From Pempheris klunzingeri (lineage: Eukaryota > Chordata > Actinopteri > Acropomatiformes > Pempheridae): a stretch of DNA of 64,000 bases. A program made the translations under genes and the position numbers. The DNA is taken from positions 11,178,477 through 11,242,476 of the forward strand of contig NC_092035.1 in assembly GCF_042242105.1 (NCBI RefSeq). The letters run 5' to 3'. Shown piece by piece: positions 42,561 to 54,790 of this stretch. Positions within the stretch are counted from its first letter, which is position 1, and each line of letters opens with the position of its first letter. The notes beneath the pieces were generated by a model. It worked only from the letters and a program-made list of their open reading frames with translations. It did no database searches and had not been told where the DNA came from.

Positions 42561-45500
42561 GCTAAATTTTATTAAAGCATTTGGATTTAAAACTCATCTC
42601 CTAATCAATACATCCTGCTTCACACTATAAATTCAATACCATGAATGACATTGCGTTAATCTCACCATCTGTATGTTGTACTACATTTCACATTGCCGTA
42701 AATAGATTTTGTTCGCTGATGTCAGTTCTTTGACATTTTCTGGCAGCTCTGCGAACAATGTGACGTGTTGTTACTGGAAGTCAGCTGCCCTTAATGCAGC
42801 GGAGATGAGAGCGCTTTACAGCACGCTGACATTTGCACTCAAGCAGAGTCACGTAATGTACAAAGCGGCAGATGTGGATGTAAATTACATACAATCACAC
42901 ACACATACTCTCACAGAGATGTTGTGGCAGATGTGAGGAGAGCTGCAGATGCTGTCACATCACTGGGTCGCCGCTGGCAACCATCTGCTGTACACACTGA
43001 CCCTTTACTTCAGCTGATCTGTCTCCTCTGACTCTTTTATGCTCTCACTTCCTCTCGTGTGTTGTGCTTCTGTTCACATTTTTCGAGGCCAAGTTTTTTG
43101 CAGATCTCACGACAAGAACTCATTTTAAATACTGAAACTGTACAATACGTGTCGCCATATAGCAGTTTTGGAAAGGAGACTTGTATGTCTGTGTGCCCCT
43201 GGGCAGCATGTGTTCAACTATACCCGACCACATGTCAATCATGTGCTCACAAACATACACTCACACACAGCTGCTCATTGTGAAGCCCATGCGGTTAGTT
43301 GGCCTTAATTAACCGATGTCTCTAATTAGTGGCAGGTTATCTAACAAATGTGTGTGTGTGAGAGAGAGAGAGAATAATTGAGAGAACGGCAGGGAGAAAT
43401 GTGACCGCTGTGTGTTTGTGTCTTCTGACAAACTCACCTGTTAGTTTGGTATTTTAGGAAAACAAATCAGAATCTATTTCCTCTTAATACGTGATTTAGT
43501 GCCATTACTCAGCGCATGTCTCTGATTTGGATAAAAACATACATCCATCCTCAGAAAATGAACCTCTAAAAATATCAAGTCAGTTCATTTTATTTATATA
43601 GCTCAGTATCATGTCTGTGGCCGTTTCACCTGACCAAAAGAGGAGGACGAGGAAGTGATTTTGGTGTTCTGTTATTGTTTTTGTGCTTCAACGTGGCAAA
43701 AAAGTTTCATGACAGACGAAACTTATTTGGGTGGATAAAGACGCTCAGGTCAGAATTGATAGACAGACAGACAGACAAATATAGACGAGAGTTATTTAAG
43801 GCACACTTCCTGATGCTAGAGCCGCTGTTACCATGGCAACCATTGTGTATGTGTCCGCGTGTATCTCAGTGTGTCTGTGTGTGCGCGCATGCGTTCTGGC
43901 AAAAAGAGTCCCACACGTGCAGTTGCATTTTTAGTCTTTAACATTGTTGGCTTGTTTTTCCTTTTTTTGGCCAACTTGTGTTGCCTCCCACGCTGAAATG
44001 TTGTGTGATGGAGTGAACAGAGCAAGCCATTCATAAAGGTGTGGAACTGTTGCAACTAAATAGTAATGAAAGAGAAAATGCACCTTTTAACTCACAGCAA
44101 GTCTGAATGCCGAGCACTGAGAAAATCCATAGTCAGTAAAAAACACACACACACACACAATCAAGATCAAGAACATTTCCACAACCTTTAGTGTTTAGTG
44201 TTTAGCCACATAAACCCATTAAGATTCGTTAACAACAATGCTGCTGCATTAAAATTAAAGTCTCAGCTGGTGTCATGGTTTTAAAAAAGATGGTTTATGT
44301 CTTGAATAAGCATTTCAATCCTCTTGAAATTCAAGTAGCTGTACCTAAATGAGACGTGCTATTTTTATCCACCAGTGTCTGTCAAAAACACATGAGCAGT
44401 TGTCTGTGAATGTTTTTGGATGGATTGGCCTTCAGCCAAGGAACAATTGATCCAGGTCTAGGATTTCTGCCATCAGATAAGAATCAAGTTTCATCCATAA
44501 CTATGAAGTAATAAAGCTCCTGCAGGTGTGCTTGCAGTCAGGAAGGTGTTTTATCTGTGGATTTAACAGCAAAGTCTGCAATTCAGTTTCTATTTTGAAC
44601 GATTGAAAACTGACCTTGGCATAATTCTGCAAACATTTGACTTAAGTATTTTCTTAACCAAAAGATGTTGATAGTGAAGAAAATGGAAAGAGATTCACTT
44701 AACACGAAAATCATTCCTGACTATGTCAAATTCAGTTTTCATTACAGCTGATAGTCATTAGTTTTGGATCTCATTAGACTAAAAAGACATTTTTTTATAC
44801 ACATATTCTCTTCCACTGTTTTTCATTCTCTTCACATTCATCTTCCGTCCTCTCCTTCTCTCCTCGCGGTTTCATTAAAGACAAAGTTGGCCCAGATAAT
44901 GGGAGAGATAATGATAGCGTGAAACTCTGGCTTCCTCCCAGGCGGTGGTGCACACACACGTTGTGTGTCGAACTATACGTGGTGCTTTTTCGTCCTTATT
45001 GTTCTTAGCAGCACTCAGGGGAAAACACACAAACGCACATGAACAATCAGATGAGGAGTTTTACTGATGCAATCTGACAGTGTCCATTCAGTAAAAACCT
45101 AAGCACAGAGAGAAAGTAGTATCATCTGCCATGTCAGTGTTACCAGTCTGGATGGGAGCTGAATAAACTCTTCCCTCATTAGACTTTTTCTAAAAACATC
45201 TTTTACCTCTCCTGCTATCTGATTGCCATGGTTACCTTTACACCTGCCACGTGCAGACACAAACACACACACTTACCGAGTCTCAAATAGCAAATTTGCA
45301 ATAGTAGTGTGGTAGAGGAGCAAAAAGCTGGGCGATTCTCTCCTGCAGGAGCAGCATTTTTTCTGTCAGACAAACACCCTGATTCTGACAATTTGACAAT
45401 TTCAGATTTTGCCTCTGTTGGGAACAGAGACACACACAGCCAGGCTTATGTAACAACATTAGGGAGAACTTCTCATCCCACTGCAACACTGAAACACACA

Positions 45501-47736
45501 GCTGCTGTCAGTGCATCTTACATTTGTTATTCTCATAAAAAGTGGCCAGACACAGACTATATGACTTTAAGTGTGTGTTAATATATTACATCTCTAACAG
45601 GAAAAAAAAAAGGTAAAAAAAACAGACCAAGTGTTGTGGTCGTTTCAGGAAAATCAGTATGCTGTCATGCAGAATTATTACAATACAATAAAAGTACTAC
45701 TCATCATTTACTTCACTTAAGTTGGGTTTATCTTCATTTGATCAGAAGAAATGAACCAGCAAGTTATGAATGGATACCAGCAAAGAGGTGTGGCTGCAAG
45801 GTAGTAATGAATGAAGGCACAAGGGAGACTGAATGAGTACTCTTCCTGATTGAACTTTCACTAAGCTCCTTTAAATATCTTAAGCCCACATTACCAGCTG
45901 AAGTAGATTAAATAACGCCAGGTTTAACAATAAAGATAAAGTGTATGGGATTACATTCATGTTGTGCTTTCTACTCATTCATGTGCACTCTACTCCTAAT
46001 ACTTCCCACAAGACCTGCAGGTAGCGTAAAACCAGCATGAAGCGGTTTGAAAGAACAACTGTTCTATTTGACCACTAACAGTAATGTGATCACTGGCATT
46101 GGACCACTGATGCCACACTTTAACATGATGTGACTAATAGCTGAAATAATGCCATTATGGATATGCATTTCAGTTCTTTTATATTGTACCGGGAGTAGAA
46201 TGGTAACCATAGATGAATCAAGCCCAAATGTTTCTCCATTGCTCACATATTGCGTTAAACATGCAGGATTTTATTCTACCAGCGTGTTTATTATGTGTGT
46301 ATGAGTGAGGTAATATTTCCGTATTTCTGTATTTTCCTCCAGTTAATGAGCTGTTATCATGTCGTCAGCTCCCAGGTTCTTGAAGCATTCTGTGCGCACA
46401 GGGTGCAACAGCAGCTATTAATTAAATGATGATTAGGTTGTTGCATAACAGGTCGCACGTGCATGCTATATTAAACTGTGGCAGCTCGGTGATTCATTGC
46501 ACACATGGATAACTAAATGGCAGAAACTCAGAGCAGGGAATGAAGCGTTATGTAATGTGGACGTGGCGCACACGTGTGCTTGATGGAGTAAACCGGGCTA
46601 AAGAAAAATCCCTCATTCTCTGACAAGATTTGTATGAGTGTGTGTTTGTGTGTGATTGTGTGGTTTAGAGTGTGTTCGCGTGAGTGCACCCAACTCTGAC
46701 TGGCAGATTGCTTGCAGTGAAATGTCAGCTGCCCACGCCATACGACACGCTGTGCCGCCGCGATGTGTGTGTCCATATCTGTGTGCGCCTTAGTGTGTGT
46801 GTGTGTGTGTGTGTCATTGCTTCATTCACAAGAGTGTGTGAAAGAGTGACAGGCAGACAAACAGATGGGAGGAGAGCTGGAGAGGCAGCAGGGAGTGGAG
46901 AAAATCAATACATAATGTCAAAAGACCGTCATTCTTTATCATATATCACCAATACTTTGACACTGGAGAAATGATATTTGTTCCTCATTAAACACTCCTA
47001 AGAATCAGCTGTAAATGTAGTTTACCTTCAAGTCACCACATAAAAATATCCAGCGTCAAAATCAAAAAGCGTCAGCATCCTCCAAATCCTGCCATGATCA
47101 CACTGAACGAGTTTTCCAAAAATGAGGCTTTTGTGAAGCAGCTGACAGACTGTAATCCACAAACATATTTATATTTTTCTGATATCCAAGGCTGGTGAAA
47201 GGAGATTCAAATAATTAAATCCAAATAAGATCTAGACATGTAATATATGGTATTATTTATTTATTAGTGAATAACCATGAATATATATGTTTTACACGTT
47301 TTAGGTAGATACATTTCCTCATTTCTCAGCGTCACTAATCCCACCATCATATGGATGCCCCTAATCCTACACACACACATGCACACACACACACACCCAC
47401 TCGCACACACACACACGAGATGAACTTGTTCACACTCGTTCAACCATCTGTCTGACTGTCTTCTTCATGGGCTAAAACACACCGCGTCATCCGCTTTCAT
47501 GTGTGGATATTTTATGTGTTCATGTGTTACAGTACATGTGCACTGCCGGAATGGTTATCTCGGAAGATGGGGTGTGGATTGTTGTCATGGCAACTAAGTA
47601 ATGGGGTTAAGATGGCGAGTGGTGTGTGTGTGTTTTTGAGCATTTGTACGTTTCTAACAGGAGTGTCTCCTGGGAGTGTGTTATAGTACCACTAATGAGT
47701 CTCCGCTCTCTCTTGACATGCAAAACTGTGTTCATT

Positions 47737-47778
<42 letters not shown>

Positions 47779-48130
47779 TGATGGATTGATAGTAGAATAG
47801 TGGAGAGAAGAAAAAAGGAAAGATCAGGACTTTCTGCGCCTCAGCAAGTCTCTTATTGATTTTTTTTTGGACAGTCATCCAATACGTATGGCTTTGTGTA
47901 AGTGTGTGTGTGTCTATCCTCGGACAAAAGACCGACTTTGTGTTTGAGTTAAAGGTGAGAACATAATATCTGTATGAAAGTGAACTGGCTCAAGGGTTGA
48001 CAAGTTCATTAATGGTGTTGGACACGTTAATCTAATTAGACCAAGACTTAGGAAAGGAAATACAGAAGACTTCAATGATTGGATCATATTAAAGATAATT
48101 ACCTTTTCTGTTTTATCGCTATGTGTTGCT
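42561..48130. other. Intergenic interval without recognised gene
   Basis: AT-rich DNA with CA tracts (44141-44159, 47371-47416), GT tracts (about 46793-46814 and 47739-47776) and short GA runs (43359-43371). A degenerate fish repeat tail (TTTTATTTATATAGC) lies at about 43588. No splice-supported coding sequence. Confidence 0.5.
47739..47776. repeat. (GT)n microsatellite
   Basis: Nineteen uninterrupted GT units read directly. Confidence 0.95.
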
Positions 48131-48144
48131 TAAATCTTTGAACT

Positions 48145-48235
48145 AATGTTTTTCATTGCCCAACTAAAGCACTTTGAATTGCCTTTGAGTTTAAATTTGC
48201 TTTATAAATAAAGCTGCCTTGGCTTGCCTTGCTTA
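48145..48235 (+). mobile_element. 3' tail of a fish LINE/SINE
   Basis: AAAGCACTTTGAATTGCCTT, then TGCTTTATAAATAAAGCTGC and a CTTGGCTTGCCTTGC tail. This TTGAATTGCCTT...AATAAAGCTGCCTTGCCTTGCC pattern is a very common 3' end of fish retroposons. Confidence 0.55.
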
Positions 48236-49544
48236 TCTGTGTGCCTGCGCGTGCAGTGAAATCGTCCATCAGGGCTGCCCTCTCTCATCCCTCCCCACCA
48301 CAGTAAATCTATCTCTCTGGCTCCGTCATCATTAAGAGGCTAAGATCGGTCCCTCAGGCCCCAGAGAGAAATCCATGCTCCTCTGTGTGTATTTGTGGAT
48401 CTGTGTGCATGCATTCAAGTGTGTTTATAATATGGTTTTTTCTTTTTTTTTTTTTTTTGTCCTGATTCAAACACATGCTCGTGTTGTTTCACGTGTGTGG
48501 CCAGTGAGATGATCCACCAGGGCAGTACTTGGAGTCTAAATCTAAATTCAGGTTTTTTCCGCAACAGAAGCTCAGAGGGGATCTGGAAATATTTTCTTTG
48601 CATCCAGCGTCATATTGGCCCCTGGAGGATCCCAGTGCAAATCCATTTCCATCCCTCTGACTGTGTGTGTGTGTGTGTTCGAGGAATCCATCTGCTCTTC
48701 CCTTGTTAAGATCAGAGCCTGAGGGCCCCTTCAGCACAAATCCTCTCCTTGCACTCTTTTAACAGATATCAGGGAAAGGAGCCTCAGTATGTGATTCTGT
48801 CCCGTCTTAACAGCCTTTATGTACATTTAGATTAATCTAATCCAAATTACTATTGTCCAGTCATAGTTTAGCAACCCTAAATGGGCTGATTTTACATTTT
48901 TCCTTATCATACTAGGACTAAGCTGCTTTACAATGCTGTTTCTTTATGTCTTCTGCGTTGATCCATCTGCCGGTGAGAATGCAGCTTTAGCCTCAGTCTT
49001 TTAGTGCATTATCTTGTACGTAGCCATCAAGTATAATATTAAGACCCTTTTACAAGATTCTCATTTTAAAACAAGTCAGCTAGTAACATTAAAAAGTCCA
49101 CAGACAGACTCTTTTGGGATGGTAAACCTGCCGCTGTTATTGTAGAGACATTTAGATTTTTAAAAAGGGTCCTGCAGAAACCAGAAACTGCTTGTCCCCC
49201 GTGCTGCCCATTACACTGCAATCAAAAGTTGACGGGGAGAAGAAAATGTTCCACGACTCCGGGGACAAACCACAGATAATTCTAGTCTAACTCGCTGAAA
49301 TCACAGTGAGGTCGGTCAGGCCATTCCACCGCTATCATTTTACTGTCTTGCAAGTTGATTTGTAAGAACAAGAAACTTCAGATGTTCTTAACTTTGATAA
49401 TGTAGCTAAAGGCAAAGGTCAGGGGAGGAGAGAGTGACAGCTCAAACTTACATAACGCTACACACTTCCCCACTAACACACACAATTTAAAATTTCTGCT
49501 GTCCTTATCAAGGCATGTTTTTGTAGTTTTCCTCCCTTTGTTGC

Positions 49545-49580
<36 letters not shown>

Positions 49581-49812
49581 CCACCCATCATGCCAACAGT
49601 GCGGACCACACACCTCTACATTTGTACATCATGCGTGAGACCTTGTTGCTAGGCAACACTTGGCTATGTCAGATTGTCCCTGCATGAGAGATCAGACTCT
49701 GTGTGTGTGTGTGTGTGCGCGTGTGTGTGTGTGTGTGATCTTGTAACAATACTGTACTGTATTTGTGTGGATCAGTTTGATCATCAGAAGAGTTGTTTGT
49801 AGGGTACATGAG

Positions 49813-49847
<35 letters not shown>

Positions 49848-52100
49848 CTAATCTGGATTGCTGGGTGCATTGCGTGTGTGAGCTGCACAGAGAATACACC
49901 GTGTTTCCTCTGCTGTCAAATTTTAAACTTTTTAACGTCAAACTACAAAAATGGAACGCTCTCTTTTAAAATGTCTCCACTGTGTTAGCTGTACTCCTTG
50001 CTCTTCACAGTCTGGGCTGTGTCGTGTTTATTCTGCACACACAGTCCCACTGTCAATCAGAGCGGAGTACTGTGACGTCTTTTTTGAGTCTGTCCACACC
50101 GGAGATTTGCCGTTCTTTGTGGAAAGAGGAACCTACGACTGTGTAGACTGGCACAGGCCTTTATATTAAAGTAAACTAAATCATAACCATAACTTTAGCC
50201 TCAAGATGTTTTACCTTCAACTTAAATGGCCTTAACCAAAATGATTTCATGTAAGATTTAACCGCCTTAAACCCAACAACATAGCCTGCAAGTGACAGCA
50301 ATTTCCTGTTTATTTGAATTAGTACTCATTTTGTACAGATTATAGTCCGCTACGAATATTATCACTCTTTAGGCAATATCATATTAACCTACAGTTCCTG
50401 TAGTGCAGTACAGTGATTATCCCTTAATATATTTCATGACAACAACAGGACCACATGAAAAATGACTTCTCTGTTTATACTAACCAAACTAAAACAGTCA
50501 AATTCAGATTCAGGAAATGACACAAGAAACTAAATAAGTAACACAAATTTTGCCATGAACATTCATGCAAATTTCCTATTTCACTGCATGATTTTTCTCA
50601 GAATAGACGTCCTGTATACCGTCTGTTAAATCTTCCATTAAGTGAATTTTCTGTAGCTTGAGTCACTTTTGTGTTGAACTTTCTATTTAATCATCATATT
50701 CATCTTTATTTTATTCATGGGGGGAAATTAGACAGATTGGAAAATTCCAGTGTTAGAGATATGGGCATGCTATCCATTGCACATGGTATTACATAATTTA
50801 AAGCAGGATGGGGATAATGCGATGTATGTATTTTGTACAATGCAAACTATCATTCTGTCTAATCCTTATGTTAAGCTTTGACATACAGCTCAGAGCGCCA
50901 CATGTCTGCACATCTGGATGTTACGTTATAGTATGAAACAGTGTAGCCAGAAACAATCCGACAGACCTACAGAATTAAAGCTATTATGTCTAAATATAGT
51001 ATTTTAAACACATGATTAATCAACAGGGCATCATTTGAAGTCTTTTTTGTCCTTATACAGAAACATCCATGTTAATGAAATACATCCACTTTCGTATCAA
51101 ACGTTTAAGCCATTCACTATTAGTGCATGATAATCATGCTACTTTATTCACAAGTTTCTGGCTCAAGCATTAAATTATGCTGAGCCTGTCAAGTTGTACA
51201 GTTGAGTGAAAATGTGTAGTTGGTTGCTACAGCGTGAACATTCCTCATCACCCACATACGAGAGGAGGTCAGTGTTTGTGATTAAACATGATTTTATTGT
51301 GAAAGAAACGACGGCTCGCCTTTCTGCTCGGCTCTTGTACTCGTGCCTCTCTTTTCTCTGCCCGTCTCCACACGAGATAGAGCTCACAGAAACGCTGTGA
51401 AAATTCTGAAAATGTAATAAAAATCAAGCTTAATATGGTAAAAAGAGTGTTTTTCACACATGCCAGTTATCTGTCATTGTTTGCATTGGTGTTAGCATTA
51501 ATCCACCTGTGGCAAGCTGAGGCCTGACTTTTGTCCTGTCTTTGAGGAATGGTTCTCTTTGCATACATGCAAATATCTGGCACACAAAAACTGAGCAGAA
51601 TTGAGGCAAATCATAACTGCTGAACAAAAAGGCAACTAAGTTTTTGTTGGATGCTCACCACCACCACGTGACCATGTTGAACTTTAGACACCAAACAGAA
51701 CTTTTCAATCTGCCCTCTGGATGCTCTCACAAGTATTTTTGCAAGATGAGGAATCACTTTTTTTGGAATGGCACATGTCTGCTTTAAAAAAAAAAAGACA
51801 AAAATTGAATTTAAACTTCAGTTTATTGCAGTAACATGTAAGAACTGTAGAGATGGAGGATGGAAATGGGTATAAAACATAGCAAAGCACCTGCCAGCTG
51901 TAGTCAGGTCAATGGAGGATTGGTCCAGTGGGAGGTGGTGTTGCTTTGGCTGGGATAGGCCACGTTCTCCCTTTATCTGCAGCATGTATGGTGGAGGGAG
52001 AGGGTCTGTCTGTGCTTGACCGTTAGCTGGCCGACCTTTCAAGGCTGTTGGGGATGTAAATATTGTCACATGTGTGGGAGTGTAAAATTGATTAGTTAGT
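48236..52100. other. Intergenic interval without recognised gene
   Basis: Contains a poly-T tract (48444-48458), a (CT)n run (49541-49566) and TG microsatellites (49700-49737, 49815-49846). No coding evidence. Confidence 0.5.
49700..49846. repeat. Pair of (TG)n microsatellites
   Basis: TG tracts at 49700-49737 (with a CGCG interruption) and 49815-49846. Confidence 0.95.
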
Positions 52101-52140
52101 TTTCATCAGATTTGATTAATATCATAAAAAGGAGCCCCCC

Positions 52141-52334
52141 CTCCCTCTCTCTCTCTCTCTCTCCTGCTTTCATCACATCTCTCTCTCTCACCGTTATTCT
52201 GCTGCCCACTGTTAACACAGATCTCGTTGTGTGTGTCTTTGTGTGTGTGCACTGGTAGTTTTCCATGAGGGAAGGTTGTGAGGGCCCCAGGGGAAAGTCT
52301 TCACAGAGGGGAGGAGTTAGCAAAGGAATTCTGA

Positions 52335-52365
<31 letters not shown>

Positions 52366-52552
52366 TGTGTGTGTGTGTGTGACAGCATGGTTATGATAAT
52401 GAGGAGGAAGAGAGAATGTGGGGGAGGTACAGGTGTGTGTGTGAGTGTGTGTGTGTGTGTGTGTGAATGAACTCCTATTGGGCAATATCAGCAGTAGAAC
52501 GAAAAGCGGAAAAATCCAAAGTACAAAGGGGTTGTGAGTGTGTGTCGTTTTA

Positions 52553-52598
<46 letters not shown>
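52141..52598. repeat. Microsatellite cluster: (CT)n plus three long (TG)n tracts
   Basis: CT run at 52141-52162 and TG tracts at 52335-52381, 52434-52464 and 52555-52598. Minus-strand open frames here are runs of His-Thr codons from the repeat. Confidence 0.95.
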
Positions 52599-54500
52599 GT
52601 CAGGAAATGAAGCGCTATTGAGCAACAGTGAGGTCACTCGTCTCTGTGCGACACAAGCTGACACACAGAGAAGTGGAACCTTTCCAGCAGTAGAAAAAGT
52701 TTTCTGAAGTGGAAAAAAAAGACAAGAGAGAGAGAAGAGAAAGGGCAAGAGAGATGAGGACATAGGAAGGAGAAAGAGAGAGAACAACAAAGAAGGAGAG
52801 GAGAGGCAGATGCAGACAGATAGAAAGACAAAGACATTGTTTGTTGAGAGATGCCGGTGTCCTTTCCAAGGACACACAGACATGCCAGTACCGTCATATG
52901 AGAAGACTCCTCCTCTTCCTCGTCTCCTCCTCAGTCTCTTGGACTCCTCCTTCACCGCCTGCTTGTCCGTCCACTGACTCGTTTCTCTCAGCTTGTTATG
53001 TGGAGGTGAAGGAGAAGGTGAGAAAACTGTGGCAGTACTAGTGAGGAGAAGTAAGGCGTCTGAAAAGTTTTCAAAGCACCTGGAAAGATTTGAACCAATT
53101 TCTCTCACTCCCCAAACTTTTCTCTCAAACTGTCTTGACTTTGTCTTATCAATTCCACAACTTTTTCTGTGTCTGCTGCCTAACACAATGTAGAGTATAG
53201 TTAAGTGCACTGTGAGTTTGGAGTCTTCACCCTAACAAGCAGCATGCTGCTGGTGGTTTATAGTCATTACAAACTCATACTCTACAGCCAACCCGCCTTT
53301 CTAACCCCACACTTTCCAAATATTCCTAATAAAAGAAAACATTTCCTTGTGAATATTTTATCCAGTGTAAACAATTAGCTCAAATGAAGAGCTGGGACAA
53401 GTAGAATATACAGTAAATGAATCTATGTGGAGCAATTGTGACCAACCTAAAACTACTTACAGGAAAATTAAACAGAAAAGAGAATTTTCCAGGGTCAGAA
53501 TGAAAAAGTACCACCAACTGTCTCTTTATCTATACATGTGGCCATCTCCCACCCATTCCCCCTCCCCAACCACAGAGTTTTTTTCTTCAGGTCTGAAAAG
53601 TTACCACTGACTCAGTGACCTGTGACCCAATTAGTCAGCAGGGGTCCTGTCACTGCTATCTGTCAGGGAAGTGAAAACAGCTTTGGTCCGTATGGCAGTT
53701 ACCAGCAGGGCTTTTATTGTGAAAGTCTCCCTCAATACCCTCAGTGATTCAAATGATGTGAACACTGCATGAGCAGTGAAGGAAAGCTGACAGGGATGGA
53801 ATGACTCACTGCTAAGTTATGTTGTGTTTCGGAAGCATATCACATTTTTCACAAACTGTACTTTTTCTGCTCATCACACATTACGACATCCAGATTTATT
53901 TTACTTAACTTGACTTGCTGAAACATGAAAGTCATGGTTTCACTCAAACGCAGGTTTGTTTAGCTCTATTTCATGTTGTAATTGAGTGCTTGTACTATAA
54001 TGTGCAACTATTTTACTCAGTATTAAAGTTTGGATACACACATTTGCAGCAATTTTAAGCTTCAGGCCAGACCTTTTTCATAACACAACTTACATCGACA
54101 CAAGCTTGGATTCAAGACAGCAATTATGTGTTGTTTTCTTTAGGTAGGTGCAACCCAAATGAGTGACAATCAGTGTGTTTACAATTATGGCAAGTCATAA
54201 TGACAGCTTACTGAGTAAAGTAGCTCCTTTCAGCAGCAGAAAGCCTGAGCTGTGAATGTTGATTTTTTTTTTGATAACAGTGTCTTGGACAAGAAGAAAA
54301 CTTTCCAGGCACAGACAATTAAGCAACGTATTCACCTTATCAGAAGACTGAGTTCATGACCCCTTAGCAATCTGCATTATTTCACGGTCATTTCAACACA
54401 TTCACTCACATGAACCTCTTGATCTTTTGACTCCCATCTGACTCCTAACCAGACAGGCATGATTTATTAAAGTAGCACTGGATCTTAAGACCTGGGGCAA
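52599..54500. other. Intergenic interval with a purine-rich block and a weak exon-like ORF
   Basis: 52700-52840 is purine-rich (GA). It is followed by an ORF at 52898-53017 that starts MRRLLLFLVSSSVSW and meets a GTGAGA donor at 53018. No downstream exon could be matched, so it is not called as a gene. Confidence 0.35.
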
Positions 54501-54504
54501 ACCG

Positions 54505-54790
54505 GGTGTCATCAGAAAAGCTTTATTGCCAAGTAATTGTCTTATCTTTGGTCTGTTTGGTGCATACAATCAACATGGAGAAAAATAAAGAAGTAGAAAT
54601 AAACAAAAGACAGACAGCACTGCAAATCAAGAAATAAATAAAATAAAAATATTTTAAAATAATAAACAAGAAAAAGAAATATATGAAAGAAGGGAATTAT
54701 ATAATACAAAAATGAAGAAATATGATAACATAAAGATATAACACAAAATAAAACAAAATATCCCACATATTGTCTGTAAAACACTGAATG
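54505..54790 (-). repeat. AT-rich retroposon-like block
   Basis: AGAAAAGCTTTATTGCCAAG followed by a very A-rich body (AATAAATAAAATAAAAAT). In reverse it resembles a fish retroposon 3' end with CTTGGCAATAAAGCTTT. Uncertain. Confidence 0.4.

Noticed and set aside
52488..53210. 240-codon minus-strand open frame
   Set aside because: Passes through a long TG microsatellite (His-Thr run) and low-complexity CT/GA sequence. No domain, no splice context.
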